From Hippasteria phrygiana (taxonomy: Eukaryota; Echinodermata; Asteroidea; Valvatida; Goniasteridae), in contig JAZGUH010000122.1 of the NCBI GenBank assembly GCA_037893225.1, forward strand, positions 992,001-1,056,000: a stretch of DNA of 64,000 nucleotides. Reading direction: 5' to 3'. The notes beneath the pieces are model-generated. The model did not search any database. It was not told the origin of the DNA and saw only the letters and a list, made by a program, of their open reading frames with translations. Shown here one piece after another: positions 1 to 11,100 of the stretch. A program made the translations under genes and the position numbers. Position 1 is the stretch's first letter, and every line of letters begins with the position of its first letter.

Positions 1-345
1 AACCCGCTATTAAAAATACCGTTCTTGAAAAACGTGACTCCGCACATTGGCTTCCTTCTCATTTCCTGTAAAGTGACAATTGATTAAATTTGAATGCCTG
101 TCTTCACGGTGGTGAATTTCGCACAAAGCAGCGTACGTGATTGGGTAGAGAGCACGTTCATTTTTCATTTTAAGGGAATTTGTTTTATTGATTTTGTAGT
201 AGTCATTTGACCGTGCAATGTCGTGTTGAATGCATCATGGTCATTACACAAATGCCCCCCCCCCCTCTTGCATTCTGTAGCACGGAAAAAATAGCAGTAC
301 ATTATGTGACGGTATGATATGTGAAGGTATCACAATGTCCTTACA

Positions 346-616
346 ACTACCCAGAGACCAGATATAGTTATTGTGGACAGGGCAAAAAAGATAGTAATTG
401 TTGGCGAGCTGACTGTGCCATTTGAACCAAACATCCCTAATGCTCGAAAACGAAAATCGGAAAAATATGTAGCCGATATTCAGGAGAGGGGATATGACTG
501 TAAACTTATCTGCTTTGAAGTAGGCCCTCATGGACTGATAACCAAAGATAATAAAGACTGTATTACTGCCTTGTTAAAAGCTGTCCATAGACTGGCCAAA
601 TTAACTGCAATTCACT
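346..616 (+). pseudogene. retroelement C-terminal nuclease-like fragment
   Basis: An open frame from 346 reads RPDIVIVD, then a basic strand, then GELTVPFEPN, KRKSEKY and FEVGPHG. This series (PD, then E-x-T-x-P, then K-x-x-K-Y, then E-V-G-x-x-G) is the pattern I associate with the restriction-like (PD-(D/E)XK) region at the C-terminus of some invertebrate retroelement polyproteins. No reverse transcriptase motifs lie upstream, and the frame is cut at the TTAA flanking the MITE at 621. It is therefore a broken fragment, not a working gene. Family assignment is from motif memory only. Confidence 0.5.
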
Positions 617-620
617 TTAA

Positions 621-771
621 CCCTTTCAGCCCCAATGGGGACTATAGTCGCCTGTGCACTATACCCGGCTTCAGCCCCAATGGCGATTAAAGTCGACCGT
701 TAAGTGCTTTGTGCGTGAACAATGTGGGCACCAGAGGCTGCATGCCAATAAACAATGTGGGGCTGAAAGGG
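621..771. mobile_element. TTAA-flanked MITE (piggyBac-like), 151 bp
   Basis: Inverted ends CCCTTTCAGCCCCA (621-634) and TGGGGCTGAAAGGG (758-771) are each flanked by TTAA (617-620, 772-775), the target duplication of piggyBac-type elements. It is too short to code. The interior repeats the phrase 'cagccccaatgg' and a GTGCACTAT-type segment. Confidence 0.75.
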
Positions 772-775
772 TTAA

Positions 776-1267
776 ACATATCTAAAATAGCCATTTTAGC
801 CTCCTATGCCATTTTTAATTCCAGAAAAGAACCATTTTGGCAAAACTGCCTTTTATCATGTAAATGACATGTTTTACGTCTCAATCTGTAAAAATTTATT
901 TTTATTTTTAAACAGCGTATTTTATATTTCACGTTTATGAATGTTATTTTATTTTCATGTTTTTTAAACTATGGTTGAAACCGTTTTATTTAAGTTTTCT
1001 TTGTTCTTGTCGACACCGTTGTCTAGTTTTGAGTGTATTGTATTGTTAGCCTTGTAATGCTCTGTTTATACAGACAATAACCTAGGCTTGAATGTTATTG
1101 CAATCTTTGTTTTAATAAAGTTCGCAAATTAATAAATAACAAATATCTACAAAAATTGTTATTTATGTTGCATAACTTGAAAAATGAGTTATATACATAT
1201 TTGAATTTAATTTGGTGTAGGTTTGACCCCTGTGGCATTTTGTGTTCTCTAGTTTATATCTTGACAT
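776..1267. other. AT-rich noncoding stretch
   Basis: No coding frame, inverted repeat or tandem repeat of note was seen. It is AT-rich with several T runs and two AATAAA-like words near 1075 and 1113. Confidence 0.5.
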
Positions 1268-1275
1268 TTACATAC

Positions 1276-1806
1276 TAGGGGTGCGCATCGGAACCGGGTA
1301 CCCGAATACCCGACCGTTCATGTCAGGAACCGGTTCCAGATTATGGAATCGAGTACCCGTACAACTTTACATTATCACATAGTAAAGGTTTCAAATGTTA
1401 TTTGTGGGGAATTTTCAAAATTAAAACCCGACTACATGGGAAACCAGCACAGATTTCATGTTTATAACGCTCACGAAAATTGACAATAAAGGGAATTTGT
1501 TACCGGTTGTGGTTTTTGTAGTCTGGGTATGGATAAAGAGACTCGACGAGACATATAATAGCATGCCTCATTCCACAATAAATACAACTGTATAAAGCTA
1601 CTCTCTTTTGTGTTATGCCGGCGCATGCACGTGCTGGAACATGTAACAGCAGAGTGGTGATCATGTTTACTGGACAGGCATTAGATTTTTTAGACTTTTG
1701 AATCTTGGAGAAAGACATTATGGAGACATTCGGGATTGGAAGTTTTGGGTTGGTTTTTCTTTAAAGGGTACCCGGTTCTTTTACTACCCGTAAATGCACA
1801 CCCCTA
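1276..1806. mobile_element. hAT-like non-autonomous element, copy 1 (531 bp)
   Basis: The ends are TAGGGGTGCGCAT and ATGCACACCCCTA, imperfect inverted repeats. A perfect 8-bp duplication TTACATAC flanks the element (1268-1275 and 1807-1814), as for hAT elements. Subterminal GGTACC palindromes and GGAACCGG words occur at both ends. Related copies lie at 34961 and 36065, and a degenerate one at 2620-3005. No transposase frame is present. Confidence 0.8.
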
Positions 1807-1814
1807 TTACATAC

Positions 1815-2619
1815 TTATATTTTCCAATTTAACAGAAGTGTGTTTACTGATGTAGCCCTTTAGCAAGGGGAAAGAAAAGAGACAGCAAAATTTCTTCCAA
1901 CATTTGTTTTTTCATTTTTATTCATTTCCACATTCCTATTGGTCGAGAGCCCGTCATGTGGGTGGTTTTAAACGCCGATAAACACCAACCGGTTTTAAAC
2001 ACTTTTTTCCGGTGTCACACAAAATTTAGACTCCTGTGAAATCTGGTTCCTTTTATTGGTTGAACACTCGCGCGACCAGTCACTCTCCCAATTACGCAAG
2101 CGCAATACTACCGTTGCGTCCGTATTTAGAGTCCATAATTTCACACTACACCGGCACTGCTGCGTTCTGGGCCACATCACGCCACATATCACGCGTGCGT
2201 CAATTTCCATATAAGAAAATGTTTAGCACTACTCGTGTGAGGCACAAACCATTAAAAAGCTAAAGGGGTGTTTTACAAACCAAGGTAAACAAAAAATTGA
2301 ACGAAATCATTGGAAATATATAATTTTCTGAGGTTTTTGCTCAGTTATACAAACATCTATTTTATGAATGGGAATAAATATGTGCTGGGCCGGTTTTAAA
2401 CGTACGTTTAAAACCAGCCAAGCACCTAATTATTCCCTTAATATTAACATTTCAGAAATTAAATTACAGAAACATAGATATAATAAAAGCCAACAACCCC
2501 CCCCCCCCCCAAAAAAAAAAATTATGTAACTGTTTTTCCACCCTCTATTCATAGAACAGCCCTCTGTGTGTTTTCACAAAGCGTGATATAATACAAGATT
2601 TATATACAATAAACCTGTG
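1815..2619. other. noncoding stretch with CCAAT-type words
   Basis: No convincing gene. 1936-2230 contains the phrase TTCCTATTGGTCGAGAGCC, which recurs at about 61040 in tetraspanin intron 5, so part of it is an interspersed repeat. A C/A homopolymer pair lies at about 2497-2520. Confidence 0.4.
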
Positions 2620-3005
2620 AGAGTTTGAACCCAATCCGTCATCTGGGTCGCAAGAAAATGGTGAAAACCATATTTTTTTTAACAGTGATTACTCTAGAAC
2701 CCCGGTACCCGGGTACCCCGGTACCGGGGGACCCCGGTACCCCGGTACCCGGGTACCCCGGTACCCAGGAAATTAAATCTCGGAAATTGCTGTTCATAAT
2801 TGTTCGTAAAGGTCCGCATGTTAATACTACCACATCGGTGCATCAATGCAGCAAGATGCAACCACGTACGCTGGTTTTCATTCTGAAAATTTCCCAAAAA
2901 AAATGACATTCAAAAACTTTCCTTTTCATTGCCTGAGAAATTACTAAGTAATATGTTAATTCAGTTACGGGTACTCGATTCCATTATCTGTCTTGGTTCC
3001 TGACA
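2620..3005 (-). mobile_element. degenerate copy of the 1276 element with GGTACC expansion
   Basis: 2850-3005 matches, in inverse orientation, the internal and terminal sequence of the element at 36065-36653 (shared words GGGTACTCGATT and TTCCTGACAT). The tract at 2700-2767 is a run of about ten CCGGTACC/CGGGTACC units. I read it as local amplification of the GGTACC palindromes that the intact copies carry near their ends. Confidence 0.5.
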
Positions 3006-3102
3006 TTAGCAATTGGGTAGATTAGGATGCACAGCTAGCCCTAGTCTGTCGGGGGAATGTTGAGAAAATGCATTCAAATTTTTAGATGCTCCGGCCGTTT
3101 AA

Positions 3103-3708
3103 AGGGACACATTGCCTTCAAATGTCATGAAATTTTGCTGTTTGGAAATGTTCCTTATCTTTTATAAGAGTTGTTCATGCAAAAAAACACGTATAATGTG
3201 TTGTAATTAGTGAGTAGTGATTACAAAACAAAAAAATTGGCCGCTTACCCCTGACATCTGACCCGCGATACATAGACTTATTTCCAGCACTAAATACCAC
3301 CGTCTAAATATTGCGCAAAATACGCTGTAAGAGTCTTTAGGCTGGCGCCGCAGCCAGTGGCCTTGTGAACCAATCAGATGATCGCCAGGTACAATTCTCT
3401 ACCTCTCGACACATATCGCCAGTGCTGCGCTGTGCCACAGTACATCAAAATATGGATCAACAGAACGTACTTCAACCAGATGCGACTGGAAATACGTCCG
3501 ACTGGTGAACACAGTCCGCCATTTTGTGGAGTCAACAATTTGGTTCTACAAAATGGCGGACCGTTATTTGTCACGAAATTAAACAAAAACCACGCAATTT
3601 GAAGGGATAGTTATGTGAATCTTTATATTCTACTTTAAAAAAAGCTTCCCAACCATATCCATTTCAGTTTTATAGCCCAAATCGCAAAACCCAAAGCAAT
3701 GTGTCCCT
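3103..3708. mobile_element. TTAA-flanked MITE, 606 bp
   Basis: Ends AGGGACACATTGC and GCAATGTGTCCCT are inverted and lie between TTAA at 3099-3102 and 3709-3712. The interior is noncoding. It has a second internal inverted pair, GTCCGCCATTTTGT and ACAAAATGGCGGAC, near 3510-3570. It ends 31 bp before the start of the exon at 3740, so it sits in the 3' end of an intron. Confidence 0.7.
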
Positions 3709-3739
3709 TTAAAGTTCATATCTTTGTTCCTCAATACAG

Positions 3740-3904
3740 CCACCCGCCTGTCGCCTGCTTGCGGGAACTTCTGAACAGCGCCCCCAGGGTCTCTTTCTAC
3801 GGGTTCCTGATGGGGTTGACAAAGAGCCAAGCCATCAACGACAGCATCAAGATGCTTCCAGCGAAAGGGTCACTGTACGAAGGATCTGATCGGGAACTTA
3901 CATC
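3740..3904 (+). CDS. orphan internal exon of an unrecognised gene
   Basis: A 165-nt exon is suggested by an acceptor (TTGTTCCTCAATACAG, ending 3739), a strong donor (GTAAGT from 3905) and an uninterrupted frame of about 55 codons with GC-rich, coding-like composition. The peptide includes HPPVACLRELL, SFYGFLMGLTKSQAIND and YEGSDRELT. It is leucine/serine-rich and could form helices. The exon starts and ends in the same codon phase (symmetric). I do not recognise the family. No neighbouring exon was found in the window, so the gene may extend leftwards out of it or be a decayed fragment. Confidence 0.5.
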
Positions 3905-4149
3905 GTAAGTAGTCGTGAAGTGCACGGATGTCATATCGTTCATGTGACCCAGCGCCACGTCATAAGTGGACAGTCGCAAATTAGACTTGAAAACTGAGAT
4001 GCTGTTTCCTGAAAGCACAGGCAATAAATAATATATGCGGTTGAGCGCCCCCAGTGAATTAGCATATGTTTGGTTTCTCCGTGGTATTTAATCACGAATA
4101 GTTGGGTGTTTGGGATTTTGGGTGTGTCGCGAGCTTCGCTTCACGTTGG

Positions 4150-4350
4150 CTCGCACCACGTGTTCTGTATATATACGTCCGAGGAGAAAAAAAATACAAA
4201 GGATTCTTTCTTGTCCTCGGGAGTCGGTCTTTTGTTAAAATCGGTCCTCGGACGTAAAAATACGTGCTAAGTCTATGGGGGTTGGGTTATATTAAAGGAA
4301 CAATAGGAAACACAAAGCATTGTCCTCGGAAGTATTGGGAAAGTATGACT
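4150..4350 (+). repeat. interspersed SINE-like repeat 'CCGAGGAC', copy A
   Basis: It contains the phrases CGTCCGAGGA, GGTCCTCGGACGTA, CTTAGTCTATGGGG-type and AAAGGAACAATA, which recur in the same order at 40825-41020, 49628-49795 and 51180-51373. A short repeat of about 200 bp without coding potential. The class is not settled. Confidence 0.7.
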
Positions 4351-5040
4351 GCATGAACAGACTTGTGTACAAAATAAAAAAAATATCAAAAAATTCTAAA
4401 TTTTAATAACCTTGGGATCTATACGGTCTGTCATCGGGAGAATCCAATCAGTCAAGTTCAGTTAGGGAAAAACAATTATCCGCCATCCTTGATTATTGTA
4501 TGATTTTTAATAATTTGTTTGCTTCAGTGCTATGATGAAATTGCGAGTTTCATCAGCCACCAAGGACGACGGGTAGACATGTCCGACTCAACTCACACGG
4601 ATGCTCAGTAACAGCTCAATGCATATGCAGATTAAAAACAAAAAATCATATTCAGTCACTTGTAAAATCAAAATTGAAATTGTAAATTAAAAACCATTTT
4701 CTCAATCCATTTTTGTTGGTAAAATTGAACATAGAAATACTTGAGATGTTTTCATGAGAAAACCCAAGTGAACCGTTTTTAAATAATTGTTTGTATCTCT
4801 TAGACATTTTCAAAACCAGTTGGCAGAAAATAACAAGAAAATAATTTTTCTCTTTGTATTAAAATGTCTTATGAGGACTGAGCAAGTTAAGAAATTACTC
4901 TGAAAAAGGTCTAAATTTTGCTGTTCAGGATTCGTTTAGAAGAAAACTTCTTTTCTCTCAAAACCATTGACACAAAATCCCAGGTCTAAAATAAATTGAA
5001 AGGAATTTCTATAGCACGCAGTATATATTATTTAATGAGA
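4351..5040. other. noncoding AT-rich stretch
   Basis: No supported gene or structured repeat was found here. Confidence 0.5.
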
Positions 5041-5044
5041 CATT

Positions 5045-5355
5045 TGTTTAAGTGCCGTAACCTAGTGGTTTGGAGCATTGAATTCGTGGTCTGTGGGTAA
5101 TTCTGCAAGTTGTGGGTTCGAGCCCAGTCATGGGTTATAGCACTTCTACGCTTAATATGGGTAGAGGCATTGTTAATGCCTTGCAATGGACTAGTTACCC
5201 ATCCCGACCTTATTCATACCATGAAGAGATCAGATTAGCTGGTCTTGTTTCAGTGTGAGGGGCTGGTTCTTCCACACTTTTCTTTGAGCCCACACCTCGA
5301 GTGGCCTTTGGCCTTGTGATGGGCGATTTACATAAAAAAAAAATATATAAAAAAA
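5045..5355 (+). mobile_element. tRNA-derived SINE
   Basis: An A-box-like segment (TAACCTAGTGG, near 5057) and a B-box (GGGTTCGAGCCC, near 5116) are spaced as in a tRNA-type pol III promoter. They are followed by an unrelated body and an A-rich tail (about 5333-5356). A truncated second copy with the same head lies at 35580-35690. This is the usual build of a tRNA-derived SINE. Confidence 0.7.
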
Positions 5356-5356
5356 T

Positions 5357-6252
5357 TGATGTAATATAGCTATTTTATCCCTTTATTGTTTAAAAAGTGC
5401 CTCTCTTTTTTAGCAACCTGCCTCGTGTATTATATTGTTCTATATTATGTAAATAGGGAAACCGTATTGTTGTAAACATTATGAATTTAAAAATAAATGT
5501 TAGTTTTGTTCAGTCAAGAACAATTTGTGCTAGTTTTGTTCTTCAGGGTTGTCCCCCCCCCCCCCAATGAAATGTGGAAAATGACCACAGTTGACCAAAT
5601 TGTCCTTGATACTTTTAAAATAATGCTGAACTTGCATACAAAAAAATACAACCATTGCCATCACCCGTAGTTTTTTCTTGCATTCTTTGTAAAGGAAATG
5701 TTGAAATATTGCTTTTCTGGTGTAAAAATGTAATGTCCTTTTTTGAGGATTCTCAGTGAACATACAGTGCGGTTCAAAAAACCTGCAAAGTTTTTTAATG
5801 ATGGAAAATATCTCGGAATCGGGGAATCATGGTCAAATTGTTTAAACATATTCGTCAACTACAACGTCTTTGTTGTATATGGTGCAAATTGTGTTAAAAA
5901 TAAAGAAATGTCATCGATATTTTTTAAAATGGTCAAAAACCAGTTTGTCCACAGGTAAGTGCACAAACTCAAACTCCAATAAATCAGTCATCCCCTCTAG
6001 CTGTCCATGAAAAAGTAAGTGTTTACAGTGAATAGCATTTGGAAAAAATAAAACAGTTGAAGTGTTTGTTATGTTGTGCTTTTGTTTCTTCCCGGGTTAG
6101 TGAATACTTATTACTTCCGTCCTGGGTGGACCTATGAGTATTGATCTTTGTATCATGCATGACTCCTATAGACTTTCGTGTGGAAAATTTTTCTTTAAAC
6201 CAATGCCTTTTTTCTTATTTGAGTTCTTTTAACGCAATTTTTACTATAATAC
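5357..6252. other. noncoding stretch with C tract
   Basis: No gene was seen. There is a run of 14 C at 5553-5566. CCACAG followed by GTAAGT near 5950 resembles a splice donor but has no supporting exon. Confidence 0.4.
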
Positions 6253-7177
6253 TGTAGCGCGATAGACCGCTGCCACCATTTAGCGAGATAACCCGAGTCC
6301 GTTTGGCCGAAATATACCGCCGCTTTCAGTTAGTAGCTCACAGTCTCTGGGGCGACGCTAGGGGAAGGGGGTAATTAGGTAAAAGAATGCAAGAGGACAA
6401 ATAAATTCAAGTACTCAAATAAGGGTGTCTGTTTATTCATTACTGAACGGGGCCAAGAGGGGGGTGTGCATATGTGAATGCGCCTCTTATTTAACCTGGT
6501 TCCTTGTTGGAAGCCTCCCACTGGAGGCTTACTCGCAATGCGCCTCTTGCTGGAAGCCTCCCACTTGAGGCTTACTCGCAATGCGCCTCTTGCTGGAAGC
6601 CTCCCACTTGAGGCTTACTCGCAATGCGCCTCCTGCTGGAAGCCTCCCGCTTGAGGCTTACGGCGCAAAGGGCCTCCTATTGATTAAGGGCTACAGTCGC
6701 CTAACGAGCGCCTCTTAAAAGCACCCGGCTCTCCTCTATACACTCCGGCCACGCTACCACTCTGTTCCTGGTTGGAAGCCTGCTATTGGAGGCTTACTCG
6801 CAATGCGCCTCTTGTTGGAAGCCTCCCATCGGATCCAGTCAGCCTCCCGATCCGTTCCCCGATGGGCGAGTGGTGCCCAGATCCTTAGTAAGCCTCCTAG
6901 GCCGTCGTGCCGTGCCCGACGGGAGTTCCGCTTCCGCAGTTCAAGGGTGCTTGGCCAACCAGCTACTCACCACGACAGCTGTGCAGCGCGTCCCACTATA
7001 GCTAGAGAGAGAGAGTAAGTGCGAAACACGCACGCTTTATAGCCTAGCTACGGACGTGATACAAAACTCGCACATGCATGTATGCGGACGTGATACAGCC
7101 ACGCTACCGCATACCAAGCGCGCGGAAAGCGCGCCCTCTATTTTCGCGCCCTTTTGCGCATAGCTGATTTCGCTACA
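6253..7177. mobile_element. probable solo LTR, 925 bp
   Basis: The segment begins TGTAGCG and ends CGCTACA, giving the TG...CA termini and short inverted ends of a retroviral-type long terminal repeat. ATAC flanks it on both sides (6249-6252 and 7178-7181), a 4-bp target duplication as made by Gypsy-type integrases. It carries an AATAAA-type word near 6400, a TATA-like CTCTATACA near 6735 and an internal minisatellite. No internal retroelement genes lie beside it, hence solo. Confidence 0.65.
6485..6830. repeat. 43-bp minisatellite inside the solo LTR
   Basis: A 43-bp unit starting GCGCCTCTTGCTGGAAGCC repeats about four times at 6480-6670, with a further diverged piece at 6770-6830. Each unit contains the small hairpin GCCTC-N6-GAGGC, so the array could fold into serial stem-loops. 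Confidence 0.75.
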
Positions 7178-7181
7178 ATAC

Positions 7182-7713
7182 CACTAAGATGGTGTAGTTA
7201 ATAAATAAGTTAAAACAGTTTGACCATATTTCCCCAATTTCGAGAAATGTTCCTCTAAAAAAAGTGTGTAGGCTTTTTTTTTCGGGAATGTCGTCATCAA
7301 ACGCCCCCCCCCCCCCCGCGCCCCCCCCCCCTTCTTGCAGACTCGAATCTACGCCCCCTTGCATTTTCACCACAAGAGGGCGCGCGTACGTGCATTTTCA
7401 GCGCGTTGTGGATCGTTGTCGATGTCGGCTGCGTTGATGAGCGCGCGTGCGATTTCTAAATTCAGTCACATTTTGCAGATCAACCATAATTGGGACTTCG
7501 CGGTTCTCTTTCGAAACTGAGTTAGTATTTAATAATTTCAATCACATATATATTCAATATGAGCCGCATCATCAATTCAGAGTCCTCGACTTCTTTGCAG
7601 TAGGCAAGTTTGAGTTTGACCCTCTTGTGACTGTGTGTAATTGATGCCAAAGAACCGATATTTCCGACATTAATACACTCTGCGTGGTACTGCGTGTCAA
7701 TCACGTCGTGGTT
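7182..7713. other. noncoding stretch with long C tracts
   Basis: C runs at 7302-7317 and 7321-7331 are followed by unremarkable sequence up to the target duplication at 7714. No gene was seen. Confidence 0.5.
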
Positions 7714-7721
7714 CGTGTTTT
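7714..7721 (+). repeat. left 8-bp target-site duplication
   Basis: CGTGTTTT abuts the left terminus ACCTGGCGG. The same 8-mer follows the right terminus at 26462-26469. Confidence 0.9.
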
Positions 7722-8101
7722 ACCTGGCGGAAGCTAGCCCGAGATTCAGCACGCGATTCAGCCTGCGATTCAGCCCGCGATTCAGCCCGCGATTCGCAAT
7801 AGGGCCCGCGATTCGCCCGATCAGAGCAGCCGCATATAGAAAACTAGAATCCATCCGACAAAAGGAGTTTTTTTTTAAAATGAAATCACTGGATTCAGGC
7901 AACGAATTTTCGAAAAATATCAAGAAATTACAAACCAATTTCGCTTGAATTTTCAGAATAGGTATAGGCAAAGCTGTACATATTATACTGAACGTTATTT
8001 TATGTGTATTTTTTATGAAATAATTTGTCAATTCGCGAGGGCCCATTTCAAAAGCTTCTCTACATCAATTCCTTTCGGCTCAGCACAATAGCTTCTGTTT
8101 A
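7722..8101. repeat. left unique terminal inverted repeat
   Basis: About 380 bp mirrored at 26081-26461 with few differences, mainly the length of an A/T run. Near the tip (7740-7815) it contains five or six direct subrepeats of the form GCGATTCAGCCC, which is a plausible binding array for a transposase. Confidence 0.85.
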
Positions 8102-11100
8102 AAAGAAAGTGTACCGCACATGTTTTGGAAAATTCACATTTTTCTTTCATATTCATAATTCCCACCTTCCTGGGCACACTTAATTTCAGCAAGGGCCTAT
8201 TTCAAGAATGGCTTCTGCTCCAATTAGCCGCTTAAAGACGGACCATTTTTAAGAAAATTTGGAAATGCGGTATTGTAGTTCGGGTGGAATGCCGTCTTTG
8301 AGAGAAAGTGTACCGCACATGTTTTGGAAAATTCATATTTATCTTTCATATTCATAATTCCCACCTTCCTGGGCACACTTAATTTCAGCAAGGGCCTATT
8401 CCAAGAATGGCTTCTGCTCCAATTAGCCGCTTAAAGGCGGACCATTTTTCAGAACATTTGAAAATGCGTTATTAAGAGTTTCGGGTGGAATGCCGTCTTT
8501 GAGAGAAAGTGTACCGCACATGTTTTGGAATATTCATATTTTTCTTTCATATTCATAATTCCCACCCTCCTAGGCACACTTAATTTCAGCAAGGGTCTAT
8601 TCCAAGAATGGCTTCTGCTCCAATTAGCCGCTTAAAGACGGACCATTTTTAAGAGAATTTGGAAATGCGGTATTTGGAATACCGTCTTTGAGAGAAAGTG
8701 TACCGCACATGTTTTGGAATATTCATATTTTTCTTTCATATTCATAATTCCCACCTTCCTGGGCACACTTAATTTCAGCAAGGGCCTATTCCAAGAATGG
8801 CTTCTGCTCCAAATAGCCGCTTAAAGGCGGACCATTTTTCAGAACATTTGAAAATGCGTTATTAAGAGTTTCGGGTGGAATGCCGTCTTTGAGAAAAAGT
8901 GTACCGCACATGTTTTGGAAAATTCATATTTTTCTTTCATATTCATAATTCCCACCTTCCTGGGCACACTTAATTTCAGCAAGGGCCTATTCCAAGAATG
9001 GCTTCTGCTCCAATTGGCCGCTTAAAGACGGACCATTTTCCAGAATATTTGAAAATGCGGTATTTGGAGTTCGGGTGAAATGCCGTCTTTGAAAGAAAGT
9101 GTACCGCACATGTTTTGGAATATTCATATTTTTCTTTCATATTCATAATTCCCACCTTCCTGGGCACACTTAATTTCAGCAAGGGCCTATTTCAAGAATG
9201 GCTTCTGCTCCAATTAGCCGCTTAAAGACGGACCATTTTTAAGAAAATTTGGAAATGCGGTATTGTAGTTCGGGTGGAATGCCGTCTTTGAGAGAAAGTG
9301 TACCGCACATGTTTTGGAAAATTCATATTTATCTTTCATATTCATAATTCCCACCTTCCTGGGCACACTTAATTTCAGCAAGGGCCTATTCCAAGAATGG
9401 CTTCTGCTCCAATTAGCCGCTTAAAGGCGGACCATTTTTCAGAACATTTGAAAATGCGTTATTAAGAGTTTCGGGTGGAATGCCGTCTTTGAGAGAAAGT
9501 GTACCGCACATGTTTTGGAATATTCATATTTTTCTTTCATATTCATAATTCCCACCCTCCTGGGCACACTTAATTTCAGCAAGGGCCTATTCCAAGAATG
9601 GCTTCTGCTCCAATTAGCCGCTTAAAGACGGACCATTTTTAAGAGAATTTGGAAATGCGGTATTTGGAATACCGTCTTTGAGAGAAAGTGTACCGCACAT
9701 GTTTTGGAATATTCATATTTTTCTTTCATATTCATAATTCCCACCTTCCTGGGCACACTTAATTTCAGCAAGGGCCTATTCCAAGAATGGCTTCTGCTCC
9801 AAATAGCCGCTTAAAGGCGGACCATTTTTCAGAACATTTGAAAATGCGTTATTAAGAGTTTCGGGTGGAATGCCGTCTTTGAGAAAAAGTGTACCGCACA
9901 TGTTTTGGAAAATTCATATTTTTCTTTCATATTCATAATTCCCACCTTCCTGGGCACACTTAATTTCAGCAAGGGCCTATTCCAAGAATGGCTTCTGCTC
10001 CAATTGGCCGCTTAAAGACGGACCATTTTCCAGAATATTTGAAAATGCGGTATTTGGAGTTCGGGTGAAATGCCGTCTTTGAAAGAAAGTGTACCGCACA
10101 TGTTTTGGAATATTCATATTTTTCTTTCATATTCATAATTCCCACCTTCCTGGGCACACTTAATTTCAGCAAGGGCCTATTCCAAGAATGGCTTCTGCTC
10201 CAATTAGCCGCTTAAAGGCGGACCATTTTCAGAACATTTGAAAATGCGTTATTAAGAGTTTCGGGTGGAATGCCGTCTTTGAGAAAAAGTGTACCGCACA
10301 TGTTTTGGAATATTCATATTTTTCTTTCATATTCATAATTCCCACCTTCCTGGGCACACTTAATTTCAGCAAGGGCCTATTCCAAGAATGGCTTCTGCTC
10401 CAAATAGCCGCTTAAAGGCGGACCATTTTTCAGAACATTTGAAAATGCGTTATTAAGAGTTTCGGGTGGAATGCCGTCTTTGAGAAAAAGTGTACCGCAC
10501 ATGTTTTGGAAAATTCATATTTTTCTTTCATATTCATAATTCCCACCTTCCTGGGCACACTTAATTTCAGCAAGGGCCTATTCCAAGAATGGCTTCTGCT
10601 CCAATTGGCCGCTTAAAGACGGACCATTTTCCAGAATATTTGAAAATGCGGTATTTGGAGTTCGGGTGAAATGCCGTCTTTGAAAGAAAGTGTACCGCAC
10701 ATGTTTTGGAATATTCATATTTTTCTTTCATATTCATAATTCCCACCTTCCTGGGCACACTTAATTTCAGCAAGAGCCTATTCCAAGAATGGCTTCTGCT
10801 CCAATTAGCCGCTTAAAGGCGGACCATTTTCAGAACATTTGAAAATGCGTTATTAAGAGTTTCGGGTGGAATGCCGTCTTTGAGAAAAAGTGTACCGCAC
10901 ATGTTTTGGAAAATTCATATTTTTCTTTCATATTCATAATTCCCACCTTCCTGGGCACACTTAATTTCAGCAAGGGCCTATTCCAAGAATGGCTTCTGCT
11001 CCAATTAGCCGCTTAAAGGCGGACCATTTTTCAGAACATTTGAAAATGCGTTATTAAGAGTTTCGGGTGGAATGCCGTCTTTGAGAGAAAGTGTACCGCA

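Noticed and set aside
2625..2909. ORFs over the GGTACC tract
   Set aside because: Frames result from palindromic low-complexity sequence; no coding features.
8976..9182. Recurrent 68-codon ORF (LKLSVPRKVGIMNMKEKYEY...) in the arrays, including a CAVHF motif that recalls a THAP-type C-x-H-F
   Set aside because: It starts at TTG, spans two monomers, is open only for some monomer combinations and lacks the other THAP residues; it is a by-product of the repeat.
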